From NCBI GenBank assembly GCA_022885665.1, contig JAGQDJ010000136.1:124001-188000 (forward strand): 64,000 bases of DNA. Reading direction: 5' to 3'. The stretch is from Triops longicaudatus. Lineage: Eukaryota > Arthropoda > Branchiopoda > Notostraca > Triopsidae. The notes below the pieces were generated by a model, which made no database searches, had not been told where the DNA came from, and saw only the letters and a program-made list of their open reading frames with translations. Below, in pieces: positions 13,000 to 25,060 of this stretch; the stretch's first letter is position 1; every line of letters starts with the position of its first letter. The position numbers and the translations under genes are program-made.

Positions 13000-14993
13000 C
13001 ACGAGAGAAGCAAGCTAACCAGTATTCTAGAAAGATGACTAGTAAATTGGCGGGCACAATTTCTTCCCCCGTGACCGTAGAGTTTGTAGGCAAAGCTTCG
13101 CTTCCTTCGGGACTTAGCTGCGTTTCTTCTTCTTTGGGCAAAAATTCAGCTCCAGTTTTGCCCTGAACCGTTGATAAAGACGATTCTGCGTGTGACAACA
13201 CACTGGTGAACGTCCGACTTAGGTGTACGGCTTTGTACAACGCCAACAGCATCGCATCTTGCGCGCTAGAAAACGAAAATTGGCACACGGAGAAAACGTT
13301 AGTATCCTTTGCACATAATTTACTCGAAAACAACTGGAAAAAAATCATTTGAAAAGAAAACAATTATTGTATTTATTTATTACAATTTGTTATAATTATT
13401 ATTTATTACATGTTCATCATAATTAAATTACGTTAATATAAAATAATGCTATGAAACAATACGGAAGATATATATAAAAAATGCTCAAGAATTCGTACAA
13501 GATACAAAAATACGAAATGATACAACTATATAATATAGCTTCTTTTTTAAACGAACAAGTATGACAAGTAATAATCTAAAACGTAAATAAATTTAACTAA
13601 CTGATTAAACGCAAAATACTATATAATACAAGTCTTTAATTCCGAAAGTAGGCAAAACTACAGAAAGTTTCGCTTTCTTACAAAAGACGACGTGATTCCG
13701 AGCCCGATAAGGTATCTTCACTTAAGAACATGCTCCCCACCATGGACGTGAGGGAGGAAAACCAAGAGGAATGTGTTTCTGCTGATTTGGACGCCACGTA
13801 ATGTTGATTAGACCGCCACAAGCAATTCGTTATGACCTATATAACGAGCAATAACAACGAACACGTAATTACTGCATGTACAAATTCCTTGTTTTTCTTA
13901 GTGAATGAAAAAATAATGTCGGTGTTTCTTCGTGAAAAGCACGAACAAATGAAAGATTTTTAAATAAATTTACATATAATTTGCATACTTGTCCGAAGCT
14001 TGTTAGAGCGAGTTCATCATCCAGCAGCGAAAACTGGATTATGTAGGGATTTTCGACTCGCGAATTGGCCGACTTAAAACTCAGCAGGAAAGAAAAAAGC
14101 GCCACAACTTGCTCGCCCAAAATATTCCTCCAAAAACTGGAAGACAATACCTTTGAAAAAGAAACAAATCCATAAATGAATGCAACAAAACCGTAAAATA
14201 TTTAAACGAGCTGCAAATTAACGCAGACATGGTATATTTTTTTAGATTTTTGATTTCATCATGTACTTGAATTAATGCGTCAAAGACAGGGTGAACCATC
14301 AAGACTTCCATTAACGGATTGCTGTTGACGTTATCTGTGCCTGTGGCTAATAAAAGCAAAAGTTTGAGACTGAAGACTTTCGATCCAGTGATTGAGTCGC
14401 CCGTCAGGATATCGCAGCATTGTTCAAGAAGGGTTTCCATAACCACGGGCACGCTGGTTTGACCGAAGAGAAAACCGGTGATTGTACAAGTCTGATCATG
14501 TTGGGCTGGGCAAGTTCGGTTAAAAGCAGCGCGAAGAAGGGCGCAAAGCGTTTGAAGGCTGTAGACAACGGAAACTTGATTGTCGCTACTTAGGTTTGAG
14601 ACGCAGCGTCGAAAGAGTTCTGGTGCAACTTGTGGCTTAGTACTGATTTGATCACAAGTTAACTGAGTTAGTTCCTGCTCCAAATAATCCGCCTGTACAT
14701 ATAAAATATGAGACTGAATTAAACAAAGCAAAGTATGGAAATAAAATTATTTAAAAAACTGAACTGACTTTCGGTTTTAAAAGGAAAAACTCCGTCCAGA
14801 AACTCGGATTCGTTTCCGCAGGGTCATCCTCCTAAATAAATACATAATAATTCATTAAAACTAGTAAGGTGGTTGCCACCGAATTTTTAACTTTGGGTTT
14901 AAAGTTTACTTTTAATAAGATTTCGTAGCTCTGGACGACTTTTTCTTTTAGTAGCTTCTTGGAACCTGAAGTATGCCTCTTTTTCAAAGACAT
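11240..14993 (-). CDS. ARMH3: ARMH3 (armadillo-like helical domain-containing protein 3, C10orf76)
   Basis: Ten exons in coding order: 14910-14993, 14769-14831, 14267-14692, 13989-14150, 13682-13836, 13020-13265, 12449-12723, 11974-12336, 11443-11711, 11240-11335. They join without frame breaks into 712 residues (human about 689). Recognised landmarks include NPSFWTEFFLLK near the start, TSMVGSMF, YKAVHL, SSI/CSIVMQ, MRHRK, CHQKRCRMR, WRELW, FITYGDTFLPSP and LKLQDGLDNYERY. In other animals ARMH3 is a Golgi-associated protein that binds PI4KB and GBF1 and supports PI4P production. The C-terminal third, the DUF1741-type region, is the best conserved. The middle (around exon 13020-13265) is a variable Ser/Glu-rich linker. 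An intron contains a long TA microsatellite just after the donor of that exon. Confidence 0.95.
12927..12996. repeat. (TA)35 microsatellite
   Basis: About 70 bp of uninterrupted TA dinucleotide inside the ARMH3 intron at 12724-13019, starting some 22 nt downstream of the minus-strand splice donor. Confidence 0.97.
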
Positions 14994-15633
14994 TGCTTGT
15001 TTAACTAAACTGAATTGGTGACAAATGGTCCACTATTTTCGTGTCAAATTGTGTTGCGCATTGTCATTTGCGCTATTTAATTAGAGGACTAAATGACGAA
15101 TCGCGAACTTCGAAGTGAAAATTCTTGATAATTACCCAAATTATTTGACCATTTATGTCCTACCTTTCATTTCTCTTCTATATTTTATTATGTAAGATCG
15201 TAAGAATTCGACGAGTTTAAGAATTCCATGCTCACAGTTGACTTAAGTGGACGAAATTCGAAATTCCTTCTATTTTATTACTTCTTTCAATCGTCCCGCT
15301 TCTATGATTTTGAAAAAAGGATTATTAAAACGAAACCTTGATTTCTATTTTTGCAGATTATTCAACTGATTTATCACAACAAATTTGATCTTATAGACTC
15401 GCATTTCACAAAATACAGAATATGCCATGGGACGAAGTTGCTTGACGATTGAAGCCATTTCGCTGTTGAGCGAATCGCGGATCGCAAATTCCACGTTGAA
15501 GTGTTTGGTGGGCCGGTGTTTTGATTTTATATCCAAGGAATTTAAACAATTTAAAAATTATAGAGTAATTATCCAAGAATCCTACGTATTGCCAGTCACA
15601 TTTTAATTATACTTGGATTTGGTGGGCTTCGAT
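14994..15633. promoter_or_regulatory. Head-to-head intergenic region, probable bidirectional promoter of ARMH3 and COG4
   Basis: The ATG of ARMH3 (14993, minus) and that of COG4 (15634, plus) are 640 bp apart and point away from each other. No TATA box is obvious. Around 15345-15536 the base composition looks coding-like on both strands, but the minus ORF has no ATG start and an in-frame stop upstream. The plus side has a splice-acceptor-like tract ending at about 15356 followed by a 59-codon ORF from 15429. I do not call a gene here. Confidence 0.5.
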
Positions 15634-18600
15634 ATGGACACGTTGAATAATTCTTTCAGCCGCCTGTGTGAAGAAGAGGTAATTATCCTGTATTAAAATC
15701 ACAACACACTACTTGACGAGAAAAAATAAGTGCTAAAAAGAAACTAAATACTATTCCTTAAACGAAAAAGTAACGAAATATGTTCTAATTTACCTTATTG
15801 CTTATTATTTTGAAAAACTCATGGAAAAACATTTTACTTTTAATACTTTTTTTCAGGAGCGAATTAATAACCAGCTAGAATCGCTCTTAGCTCGACACTG
15901 CGTCATAGAAGGCAAACTACGCAATATAGCTCACCTAATTCCTCGTCTGCAAGGCTTGCAGGAAGATGGAAAAAGGTTATCTTCGATGATTAATTTCACT
16001 GCCGTGTTGGCTGAAAATGTGAGCGCAAAAGTTCGCGAATTGGACACTGCCAAAGTAATTACAACGTTTTAAATATAATTTACCCTATTAAATTACGTCC
16101 TTTGTGTGGAGGGAAGAGTATCAGAATGTCAGCAAAGAGTAAACGATTTATTGGATTTGAAATTGTGCCGCGAAGGCGTCGTTTCGGCGTTAAGGAACGA
16201 AGATTTCGAACAAGCCGCTGCCCACGTTCACCGTTTCTTAGCTATGGATGAAACTTTGTTGAAACTCACCGCCGGCGACGTTGCTGAAGGTTCTTATATG
16301 CTTTAATTGAAAAATATCCCTTACACCTCGTTTTCCTCTAGCTTTCTCGGTTTAAATTACCGAATTTTTCTTAATTTATTTTGTATAATTATTATAACCG
16401 ATTCTGTTTTAACCATCCTACTAGGGCCTAATGTAGATTCTTCATTGGTTCTCCTTCACCAAGCCCAGGATCAGCTTTGTGAAGTAGTCAGGCAAAGGTT
16501 TAACGAAGCTATCAAGGAAAATGATTTAGCATCCGCTGAACGATTCTTCAAAATTTTTCCGTTGCTCAATTTGCAAAACGAGGGACTGGAAAAATTTTCT
16601 CTCTATTTAGCTTCTCAAGTAAACGCAGCATTATTTTCGAAACTTTAGTTTCTTTTTCTATTTTAATTATTTTAATTTCTACAGTTGAAAGATACATCCC
16701 AAAAGAATTTCGAGCGAACTCTAGCCTCAGGGCACGATCCTGCCCGAGCTGCGGTGGTGTACGCTGACTCATTAACGTTACTTTTAGAAAGCGTTGCCCG
16801 TACCATCGAAATCAACCAACCTTTAGTAGAAACCTATTACGGTAAGAAAAATGACCATAATAAATTTTCGAAGAATTATAATTAATTAAGGAATTTCACG
16901 TCCCAGGCCCTGGAAAGATCATGTTCGTGTTCGGGATATTGCAGAAAGAATGCGATAAGCAAGCGAGTAATATTTTAGCAGAATTTAAAAGGGCACGAGG
17001 CTTAGAACGCCGAGTTCGGCAAGTTTCTGATTGGCTGGCGCGCAGCGACCAGAAGTTTAGTACCCAAACGGGAGCCGAAAAGCTCGACCCACGGGAACTA
17101 GATAATTTGCTAGCAGAAATGACGCTTTTAAGCGCTAGATCTGAACTGTACCTGCGTTTCTTACGCCGTCGTATTACGGTAGTGAATTTTCATCGATATT
17201 TATCTTTCCTATTTTCATTTTCTTATTTTAGTTTAGTATTTTTTAAAATGTACTAACTTTCCGTTCGTTAAAATTACATAATAAGTAATTATTTGAACAT
17301 CGCATTAATGCACAGAAATATTTTGCTTTTAATTTTCTATTAACGTGAAACCAGGTAGAAAAAACGGTCTGATGTTTGCCGTTTCTTATTTTCTTTTTTG
17401 AAAGGGCGACTTGGAAATAGGCATAACTGATGAAACCTTGCGGAAAGAGAAACTGGCAGAAATGGAAGTCTTATTGCAAAGCAAAGTCGGCCTAAGTCGC
17501 GCCGTTCAGGAGCTGATGGGACAATATATTCTCTTGGAACGTTATTTTATGAGTGAAACGGTAGCCAAAGCCGTGGAATTGGACTCGTTAATGGAGGATT
17601 CGCTCATTTCAAGCGTTGTGGATGACGTGTTCTTCATTGTGAAGAAATGTATCAGGTAAGCAGCAATGGCAGTACTGTAGCGACTTACATCGACTAGTGG
17701 CTACGAGAAAAAAAAATATTTTTCCTTTTTTTCTTACTTTTATTGCTTGTTTTTTTTTACTCTGTTAACGTCTAGTCTTTTTTTTTAGGAGAGCGATGGG
17801 TTCTTCAAATGTGGACAGCATTTGCGCAGTGATCAACAATGCCTGTGCTTTATTGGAAGAAGATTATGCCAACGTGTTTCACCAACAATTGAGCCAAGGA
17901 TTGCCCTCGGGCTACTTGGACTTAACCCAAGCGTACAATGTTCTCCAAACCTCGCTGCAACAAGGACGGCTCCACGTTCAGTCGTCGGACACCGAAAAAG
18001 CTCGTCTAATTTTCCTAGTAAAACACTCGTTTGTACAATATTATTAAGTGTTTTTCATGATTTTTTTTTTATTTTTTTTATCGGCAGACAGCATTGAATA
18101 ATGCCGAAACGAGCGTCCAGTACTCAGAAACCCTCCAGAAAAACATTGATTCAGAGGCAAGTGCTGCCTTGGGCCCTGCATTAGTGGGACGGAATAAAGA
18201 TAAGCTCCAAACGTGTCTCACGGGCCTAAACAACACAGCAGCCAGGTTTCGCAGTATTGTCGATTTCGGGCTGCAACAGTTACGAGCTTCGGCTGTCAAA
18301 CCCCGCGTTAAACCGTGGGTAGACGCGTTTCTATCCGTCGGGCACGAAATTGATGAAGTAAATCAAAGTCTACATCCCAATCGATTAATCTATTTCTTCG
18401 GTTTCATTTACGTTTTGCACTCCTTATTGCTAATATGGTTTTTGCTTCGTTCCTAACTTTTGTTTTCATTTTTTATTTTCGTTTTTAGAAGTATTATTAT
18501 TATTTTTTTGCTAGTAAACTGTCATGTTTAAGATCTTTGAAACAAAAAATTTATCTGTTTTGTTGTTACAGGAAGAATTGGCCAGTTTCGAAGTGCACGA

Positions 18601-19301
18601 TCCGTTCGTCAATGATCTAACTTCACATTTGTCTGGTTTGATGTCTTCATTCAAAGAAAGCCTTACAACGCGGAATTACGAGTCTTTCGTGAGTAGTTTG
18701 ACTACAGAAGTCATTCTACAGTTGGAGAAAGTTGTCATGAAAACGTTTTTCAACCGGGTAAGGGATGTAATATAATACACATTTACTCCGTTTATTTTCG
18801 TGTGAGTTTTGCGTGGCATTTAAAAAAAGACTTTACATTTTTGAAGACTCTATTTAACCGAATTATTTGATTTTTTTCCGTTCTTTTTAATTATTCACGT
18901 ATTTAAATACCGTTCTTGTCCAATAGTTGGGTGGAGTTTTGTTCGACCAAGAGTTACGAGCTATCATCTCCTACTTGAGCTCGGTAACGGCATGGACAGT
19001 GCGTGACAAATTCGCACGATTATCACAAATGGCAACGTTATTAAATTTGGATAAAGTTAGCGAAGTGTACGATTACTGGGAATCCAATTCGACCTCTATT
19101 ACTTGGCGTTTAACTCCGAATGAAGTCCGAGCCACTTTGGGATTACGGTAATATTAACTTAAAATATTCAAAGTACTTGTGAAAAATTATACAGAATTAG
19201 AAAGGTAATATTCGAGGTTAATATATCTACGATATTTTTAACGGGCTTTTCTTTTTAGGTCGGACTTCAAGCACGAGGAGATCAAGCAGCTGAAACTCTA
19301 A
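15634..19301 (+). CDS. COG4: COG4, conserved oligomeric Golgi complex subunit 4
   Basis: Twelve exons: 15634-15678, 15857-16054, 16112-16289, 16425-16618, 16685-16841, 16907-17178, 17405-17655, 17789-18017, 18088-18357, 18572-18757, 18927-19147, 19259-19301. All phases agree and give 747 residues (human about 785, the loss being mainly at the N-terminus). Landmarks are AENVSAKVRELD, EDFEQAAAHVHR, RFFKIFPLL, QPLVETYYG, DPRELD, ARSELYLRFL, SSVVDDVFFIVKKCI, the segment VTAWTVRDKFARLSQMAT and the ending IKQLKL. COG4 belongs to lobe A of the COG tether, which directs retrograde vesicle traffic within the Golgi and binds Sly1 and syntaxin 5. Most introns are short. A polyadenylation signal AATAAA lies at 19384-19389. 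Confidence 0.97.
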
Positions 19302-19749
19302 TAATAACCTATTTCATATTTTTTTTTTTATTTTGCTGGAGTTTGAAGTCGAGTTTGTTTATTATACACAGATTTATACAGCCAATAAACCCTAAGGTAT
19401 CGAAAGTACAACAAAGAAGTAGCTGTTTTTTTTTTCATTTTGCTCCTTTTTTAACATGAAATGAAAACTACAATTACAATGCGACAGAAAAAAAAGGAAA
19501 TTTGTAGAGACGTATATTTTAAAAATTGCTCGTTTTTGCCACCATGATCGCTTTCAAAAATATCATTCTGTTCCTCTCAACATCCAAATATATTTCGCTT
19601 AAGATTTGCCTTGAGTGCGTCCGATATTTCCCGTCTTCTTTTTAGCTTCGTCTACAAAAATTTTTTCGTTCACTGAAAATTTTCCTTTTCTTTTCTTCCG
19701 TATATAAAAAAGAGGCGCTAAGTGTCACCAGAAGGTGGGGAAAGGAGAC
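19302..19749. other. Tail-to-tail spacer between COG4 and CDC27
   Basis: The two stop codons face each other 448 bp apart. AATAAA at 19384 serves COG4. The rest is AT-rich 3' UTR and spacer with no coding signal. Confidence 0.7.
19384..19389 (+). terminator. Polyadenylation signal of COG4
   Basis: Canonical AATAAA 83 bp past the COG4 stop codon. Confidence 0.6.
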
Positions 19750-22700
19750 TTAGAAGCTTTCATCACTATCCATTAATGGAATTTGAGGCAATTCTAACGA
19801 CTCTTGTGAACTCAACGCTGAATTCTGCAAGTTTCCTGGCGTAGCTTCGATTTCCACAGCTAAAAAACATACACAAATCAGAATTATTCACAGGGAACTA
19901 AATCACATAGTTTATATAAACGTGGACGTGAAACAACAATAACAATATATAAAAAAAATAAAATAAAGCAAAACGAACGCACTTGAGTCCTGAGCGATTG
20001 CACTGGACAAAGGATCATCGGCTGATGTTAATCTGCTCAAAACAGGATCGATGGCTTCTTTGATTTGATGATTAGCGCCTTTGGGATCCAAATCCAGTGC
20101 CCAGCTGAAATGTTTTAAAGCTAAGTGCGGAGCACCCAACTTCTTATGGACCTTTTTGGAGGTGAAACACAACAAATGTTACCAAAATTTGTTCTCTTTT
20201 CGCTCTCGGTTTGTTTAAATTTACTTTGCCCATTAGGAGGTAAACTAGCGCTTCACGTGGGACGATACGCTTCAGCTCGTCAAGCTCGGCCAAAGCTTCT
20301 TCGAAACGTTCACTGGCGAAATAGATAGAAGCGCGGTGGAATTTGCACAACGGATGACGAGGATCCAGTTCCAGACCTTTGTTCAAAATTTGCAACGCTT
20401 TTTCCGTCCGCTGGAGGGCGTTCAACATCTGAAATACCATTTAATTCACATAAATTTTTCTTTAAAAAAACCCTCAAGCTTCACAGTTTAGAACGTCGTA
20501 AATAGATTCGAATTAAGGTGTTAATATCGATTAATTATAACTTAAAAAAATTAATAACTTTACGTCTCAATTCAGGAAAAGCCTCACAAATGAACTAAAA
20601 TTTAAAGTCTGTTGAAATAAATTAACGAAAAATAAATATAGCTTACCACTGCCATGTGACACATGACGATGGAACTTTGAGAATGAATGCTTAGCGCTCT
20701 ACGGTAGTTCAGCTCTGCCATTTCGTACCGTTCTTGCTTGTAGTAAATCATGCCAATGCCACACCTTAAACACCAGATTATTTAATAAATATACCTTTTA
20801 AAATGATTTTTTTGGGGACACAGAACAGAAGTCAATGTCTGATTTCTTACCATGCATTATAATGGCGACTATCGATCCGTACAGCGTTTCTGAAGCAATT
20901 CATGGCTTTATCCATTTCCTCGGTGAGAATGTACTCGTGTCCTAAAAGCGCGTAGGCATAGGGAAATCTCGGGTTCACCTTTAAAATGTGCCGAAAAGAT
21001 AAAACACGATTAAGAATGTGATCAATTCCCGACTTTGTTACAAATAATTAATCTTGTGATCATTTTTTAATCTGACAAAAATTGTTGGAATAAATCGACA
21101 GGAGAAGGAACAAGAGTTTAAGGAGTTTAGAAGAATAGAATGTAAATGTGAAAAATCGACAAAAATCCTTATATACCTGGATAGCTCGTTGAAAGAATTT
21201 GATAGCTGCATCGTGCTCTTTTTGTAAGGAAAAGCAATTGCCAGCACAACACCAAGTGGAAGCGGAGTTTTTGTCTTCGGCAATCATTTCTTGGGCTAAG
21301 CTTGACAACACGACTTCTTGGCGCAAATGCCATAAGGCGACACTATAATATTCCATGCCCTCTGTCTGACTCGGATCCACATCACGGACTTGTTCGAAGT
21401 AGCTATTAGACGAAACGATACAATTAGTGAACAAACAAAACAAAAACAAGAAATAACAGATAAAGAAAAATAGCAAACATTAAGTTTTCTCTAGAGCTAT
21501 TTTTCAGTTAGTCAGTCAATAATTTATTTTTTGTTTTCTTTTATGCATATTTTGTTTTCTCCAGAAAAAGGAACATACTAGACTGATTGTTCGTATTGCG
21601 ATAATTCAAAGTGAGCTTTGGCCAATTGGGTTAAAACCCAACCCGTATTGAAGTGTTTGGGCGCTAAATCGTTAAACTTCTCGATGGCTTTACGGCAGTC
21701 GAACTGCGACAAACTGAGATACGCTTCACCGACCGCTCGCATCAGTTCCATTAAACCCTCTGTAAAGAAAATCACTCATTTAATCAATTTAATTACCACA
21801 ATGAATAACAATATTCACTACGCTTTAAGTTCTTGACTTACCTGCAGATTGCTTTTGGAGAGTGATAACTTGTTGAGACAACTGTTGGTAGGACACAGTA
21901 GGCGTCCCCATGATAAGTTTGTTCTCCAGTAGAACGGAACAATCCTTTTCGAGTTTGTCTTCCTTGTCGCTGTTCTTGTCCGTTCCTCGGTTTTTCTCAT
22001 TCAAATCGCTATAATCCGAAATGGAAGGCAATCCTGAAGAGCGCGTCATTCGTCCTTTCGTTTTCCTTAAGGGCGACTTAGTCGTGGTAGTGCGAGCTTT
22101 GCTAGGCGCTTTATTATTTTCCTATAAAGAGAATACAAGTTTTTTCTTTATCAAATTAAATAGTTCATCACAAAACTAACACTATTAAAACGCAAAAAAT
22201 AAGACAATAGAATAAAAAATATACATAAAATAATAACAAAAATATAAATAAAATAATAATAATAATAAACTTTTTAATAGTAGTAAGTAAACTACGAAGT
22301 TAATAATAATTTACATCGCATCGCGTTCATTATGACACAAAATAAACGAAAAAACTATGTTTAAAGAACAAAGAAGGAAATATGTAAAAAAATCCATAAA
22401 ATCAAATTCAAATTAAATTCGGACAGAATTTCACTGAGTAATACGGTTTGAAGTACTGAAACTCACTTTGACCGAGTTATTGGAGCTAAACAAACGCGAA
22501 CTGCGACGAATGGGGCCTTGAGGAGACGGTAACGCGGATGAGAGCGCACCTCCTGGAGTACTGGACAAATGATGGACTGTATTGCCTGATTGGCTGAAAA
22601 CACTGGGTAACCGCGAGCTCGCCCAATCTTTACGCATTCCTAACTACAATTGCAAAATAAAAAATAAATGAATAAAATATTATCTTCTCGTTTTTTAGCA

Positions 22701-24192
22701 ATTTGTTTACCTTTCGAGTGACGGATTGTTGCTCCTCAACGGCATTGTTAACAAACCCTGGTACTGGCGACATAAGAGCCAAAGAGCTCTGAGAAATATC
22801 ACTGCTTGACGAATCCAAAGGTAGCACACCAAAACTAGAGTAGAAATACACAAAAATTAAGAAAATAAACACAGGAAAAGACTCTAAAATGTCTTTTCTG
22901 GACAAACCTGGGTGTTAAGGGTGAATAGTTTAGTATGGAGCGAACTCGGACCACTGGTCTGGTCGAAATGGGCGCACAAGGACCGTTGACAACAATTTTC
23001 TGATCTTCTGGCGTCACATCGGGGACGTTATGGTGAAAGACGGGAATAAACGGTGGCAATGGCGTACTAGCAAGGGAAGCTTCGTTCGTTACTGAGTACG
23101 GGGTCGAAGACTTGGACAGGAGTTGACGCGTGACTGTTTCGGATTTGTTCAATCCTGAGGCATTGAGTTGCTGATTGCCCATCAGGGTCACGACTGGGTT
23201 GGAACCATGGCAAGAAGCAAAATTGTCCAGGTGCGAGAGCTGGAAAACGGTGGCCGGGTTCGGTTTGTCCCCCATCTGACACCGGAGTTCAAAACTCGAC
23301 CAGAGGAAAGGGTTCAACGAAGACGCTTTCGATAAAGCTTCCGAGGCTTTGGTAAGACGCTCGGTTTGCGTGTAGATTTCACCCAGTATAAGCAAAACGA
23401 AGCAGGAGGCGTCACCAAACTCCAGGATCACGTCGTCCAAAGTCTTTTGCTTAAAAACGTTGGAGCCTAGTAAGACACTCTCGGCTTCAGCCAGCCTTGA
23501 AATGGATAAACAAACAATTAGATTCGTAACTAAAACAAACAAAAAGGAATGGGAAATGAAAGCACCGAAGACAAAAATATAGCAATAACTCTCACTAAGC
23601 GGTAAGAAACAAAAGCGAACAATACACAAATACGAATAAAATAGAAACGAAATGATAAATCACAGAGGAAAATCCAAAAACGAAGACCAAATAACGAAAT
23701 AAACTTACTACAAAATTAAATAAACGTATAAACACGGTAGACATTTCGAAGGTAAAAAGAGTCTTTAGACAGTTTTTAACGCAAAAAAGTAGTTACTTGT
23801 TGAGGTCAAAGCAACATTTTGCTAAAAGATATTTGCATTGAGGGGATTTGGCTCCTTTGCGTTGTAAAGTTGAATATGCGTGTTTAGTTTTTCCTGCGCG
23901 ATAATAACAAGTCGCTACTAGGTATAAAGATTCTTCAGAGTCCACTACAAAAAGAGAAAAGGTTAATTAAAAAGCAAATAATTATTATTAGATTTTTTTA
24001 CCTTCAGCTAGAAGCCGCTCTGCGAGGAATGTGGCATCTTTGTAGCAGTAATGGTTGAGACAATGCCAAACAGTGGCCTACGGGGAAGGAAAAGGTTTTA
24101 GGAAGGGTTGTAAATTTGAAAAAAAAAGTACAGAGACCGAGAAAAAATTTCACAACCTGCACAGGTTCTTGGACCAACATATTGCCGGTCAT
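19750..24192 (-). CDS. CDC27: CDC27 / APC3, TPR subunit of the anaphase-promoting complex
   Basis: Fourteen exons in coding order: 24157-24192, 24002-24077, 23797-23944, 22908-23495, 22711-22834, 22467-22643, 21842-22121, 21579-21759, 21177-21402, 20851-20978, 20647-20764, 20225-20428, 19983-20151, 19750-19859. They join in frame into 854 residues (human 824-830). N-terminal TPRs (LVQEPVQ, CYYRAGK, SPQCKYLLAKCC, NPFLWSSFE) precede a long low-complexity linker with FSQSGN and RRSSRLF. The C-terminal TPR superhelix follows, with CCAGNCFSLQKEHDAAIKFF, AYALLGHEY, HYNAWCGIGMIYYKQE, PLCKFHRAS and WALDLDPKGANHQIKEAID. The C-terminus is acidic (DSDESF). In the APC/C this subunit homodimerises and binds the IR tails of CDH1 and APC10. 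The start is a 12-residue first exon resembling the human N-terminus. Confidence 0.96.
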
Positions 24193-25060
24193 GGCCTATG
24201 TGATGGTAGTTTTTGAGGAATTCACAGGCTGTTTACACTAGCTGCTTTAATATAAACACTTAAGGTTCAAAAACACACATAATAGTAAGGACAATTGGGT
24301 AAAAAAAATGAGAAATCCCCAAACACTGCACTATACCAACGGTTTTGATACAAAGCAAGCACACGAAGCATAGGAACGCAAGGGGGCATAGTAGGAGGTA
24401 CCCCGCAAGTCAGCTTAGTTCTGTGAAACACCGTCAAGCAGCGCTGTACCCAACGAGCAAGTTAAGTGCCCACACCAATTGCCTTATGTACAGGATGAAA
24501 ACCTCGGCATGACTGAAACATTTTTCTTTCTTTCGAATTTTTAGAAAAATAACAATGGAAACAAAAGGAGAAATTATGTATAATTCTGAAAATAAGATAA
24601 AAACTATAGGCTCAGGGTACGTTATTTAAAATGTTTAACAACATGTTTCTGAACCTCCCAAATTACAAAGAATGTCACTCATTTTTTATGGGGCAGATAA
24701 GACATGTCACTCTTACGTCCCCTCTAGGCTTTTTATACCTATTGAAATACTCCGTAGAAGGTATACACATACTTCACATTCCTTTCAAGCACGCGAATCT
24801 GTGGCGAGCCTCGGACAACTATTAAAAAAACATGAATCTAATTTTCAAGCCAAGCACGAAACTATTGCAAATTATACCTTGTCATGGTTCCATCTGGCTG
24901 GAAAGGTTGCTAGGAGACCCAGTTTATCGCAACGGATTCTACTTACCAAATCAGTGCATTCCAGTACATCCTCTTTCTCGGTTCGCTCAAAAAGACTTTA
25001 AATTGCCCAACTGCAAGTATTTCTACTCGTAGTACATTTCTAAACGTGCTAAAAGCAGCC
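24193..25060. promoter_or_regulatory. Divergent region between CDC27 and METTL27
   Basis: The two start codons are 868 bp apart and point away from each other. The half next to CDC27 is plain AT-rich DNA. The right half (24555-25001) holds a possible small two-exon gene, described separately. Confidence 0.45.
24555..25001 (+). CDS. Possible small two-exon gene of unknown function
   Basis: An ATG at 24555 opens 20 codons ending at a donor (24616, GTACGT). A pyrimidine-rich acceptor (cccctctag, AG at 24726-24727) continues the frame from 24728 to the TAA ending at 25001. The product would be 111 residues, with a basic C-terminal half containing RRRYTHTSH and WFHLAGKVARRP. A third splice-acceptor-like tract precedes the ATG. 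No family is recognised. It lies on the METTL27 strand and stops 60 bp before the METTL27 ATG, so it could equally be an upstream ORF in a longer METTL27 leader, or chance. The frame match across a 111-bp GT..AG intron is the main support. Confidence 0.3.

Noticed and set aside
12891..13166. ORFs encoding alternating Tyr-Ile runs
   Set aside because: They translate the (TA)n microsatellite and run through a splice donor of ARMH3.
24728..24930. Faint similarity of the small candidate gene to the OB fold of a class II aminoacyl-tRNA synthetase
   Set aside because: Only a few residues around LAGKV agree; motifs 1-3 of the enzyme are absent.
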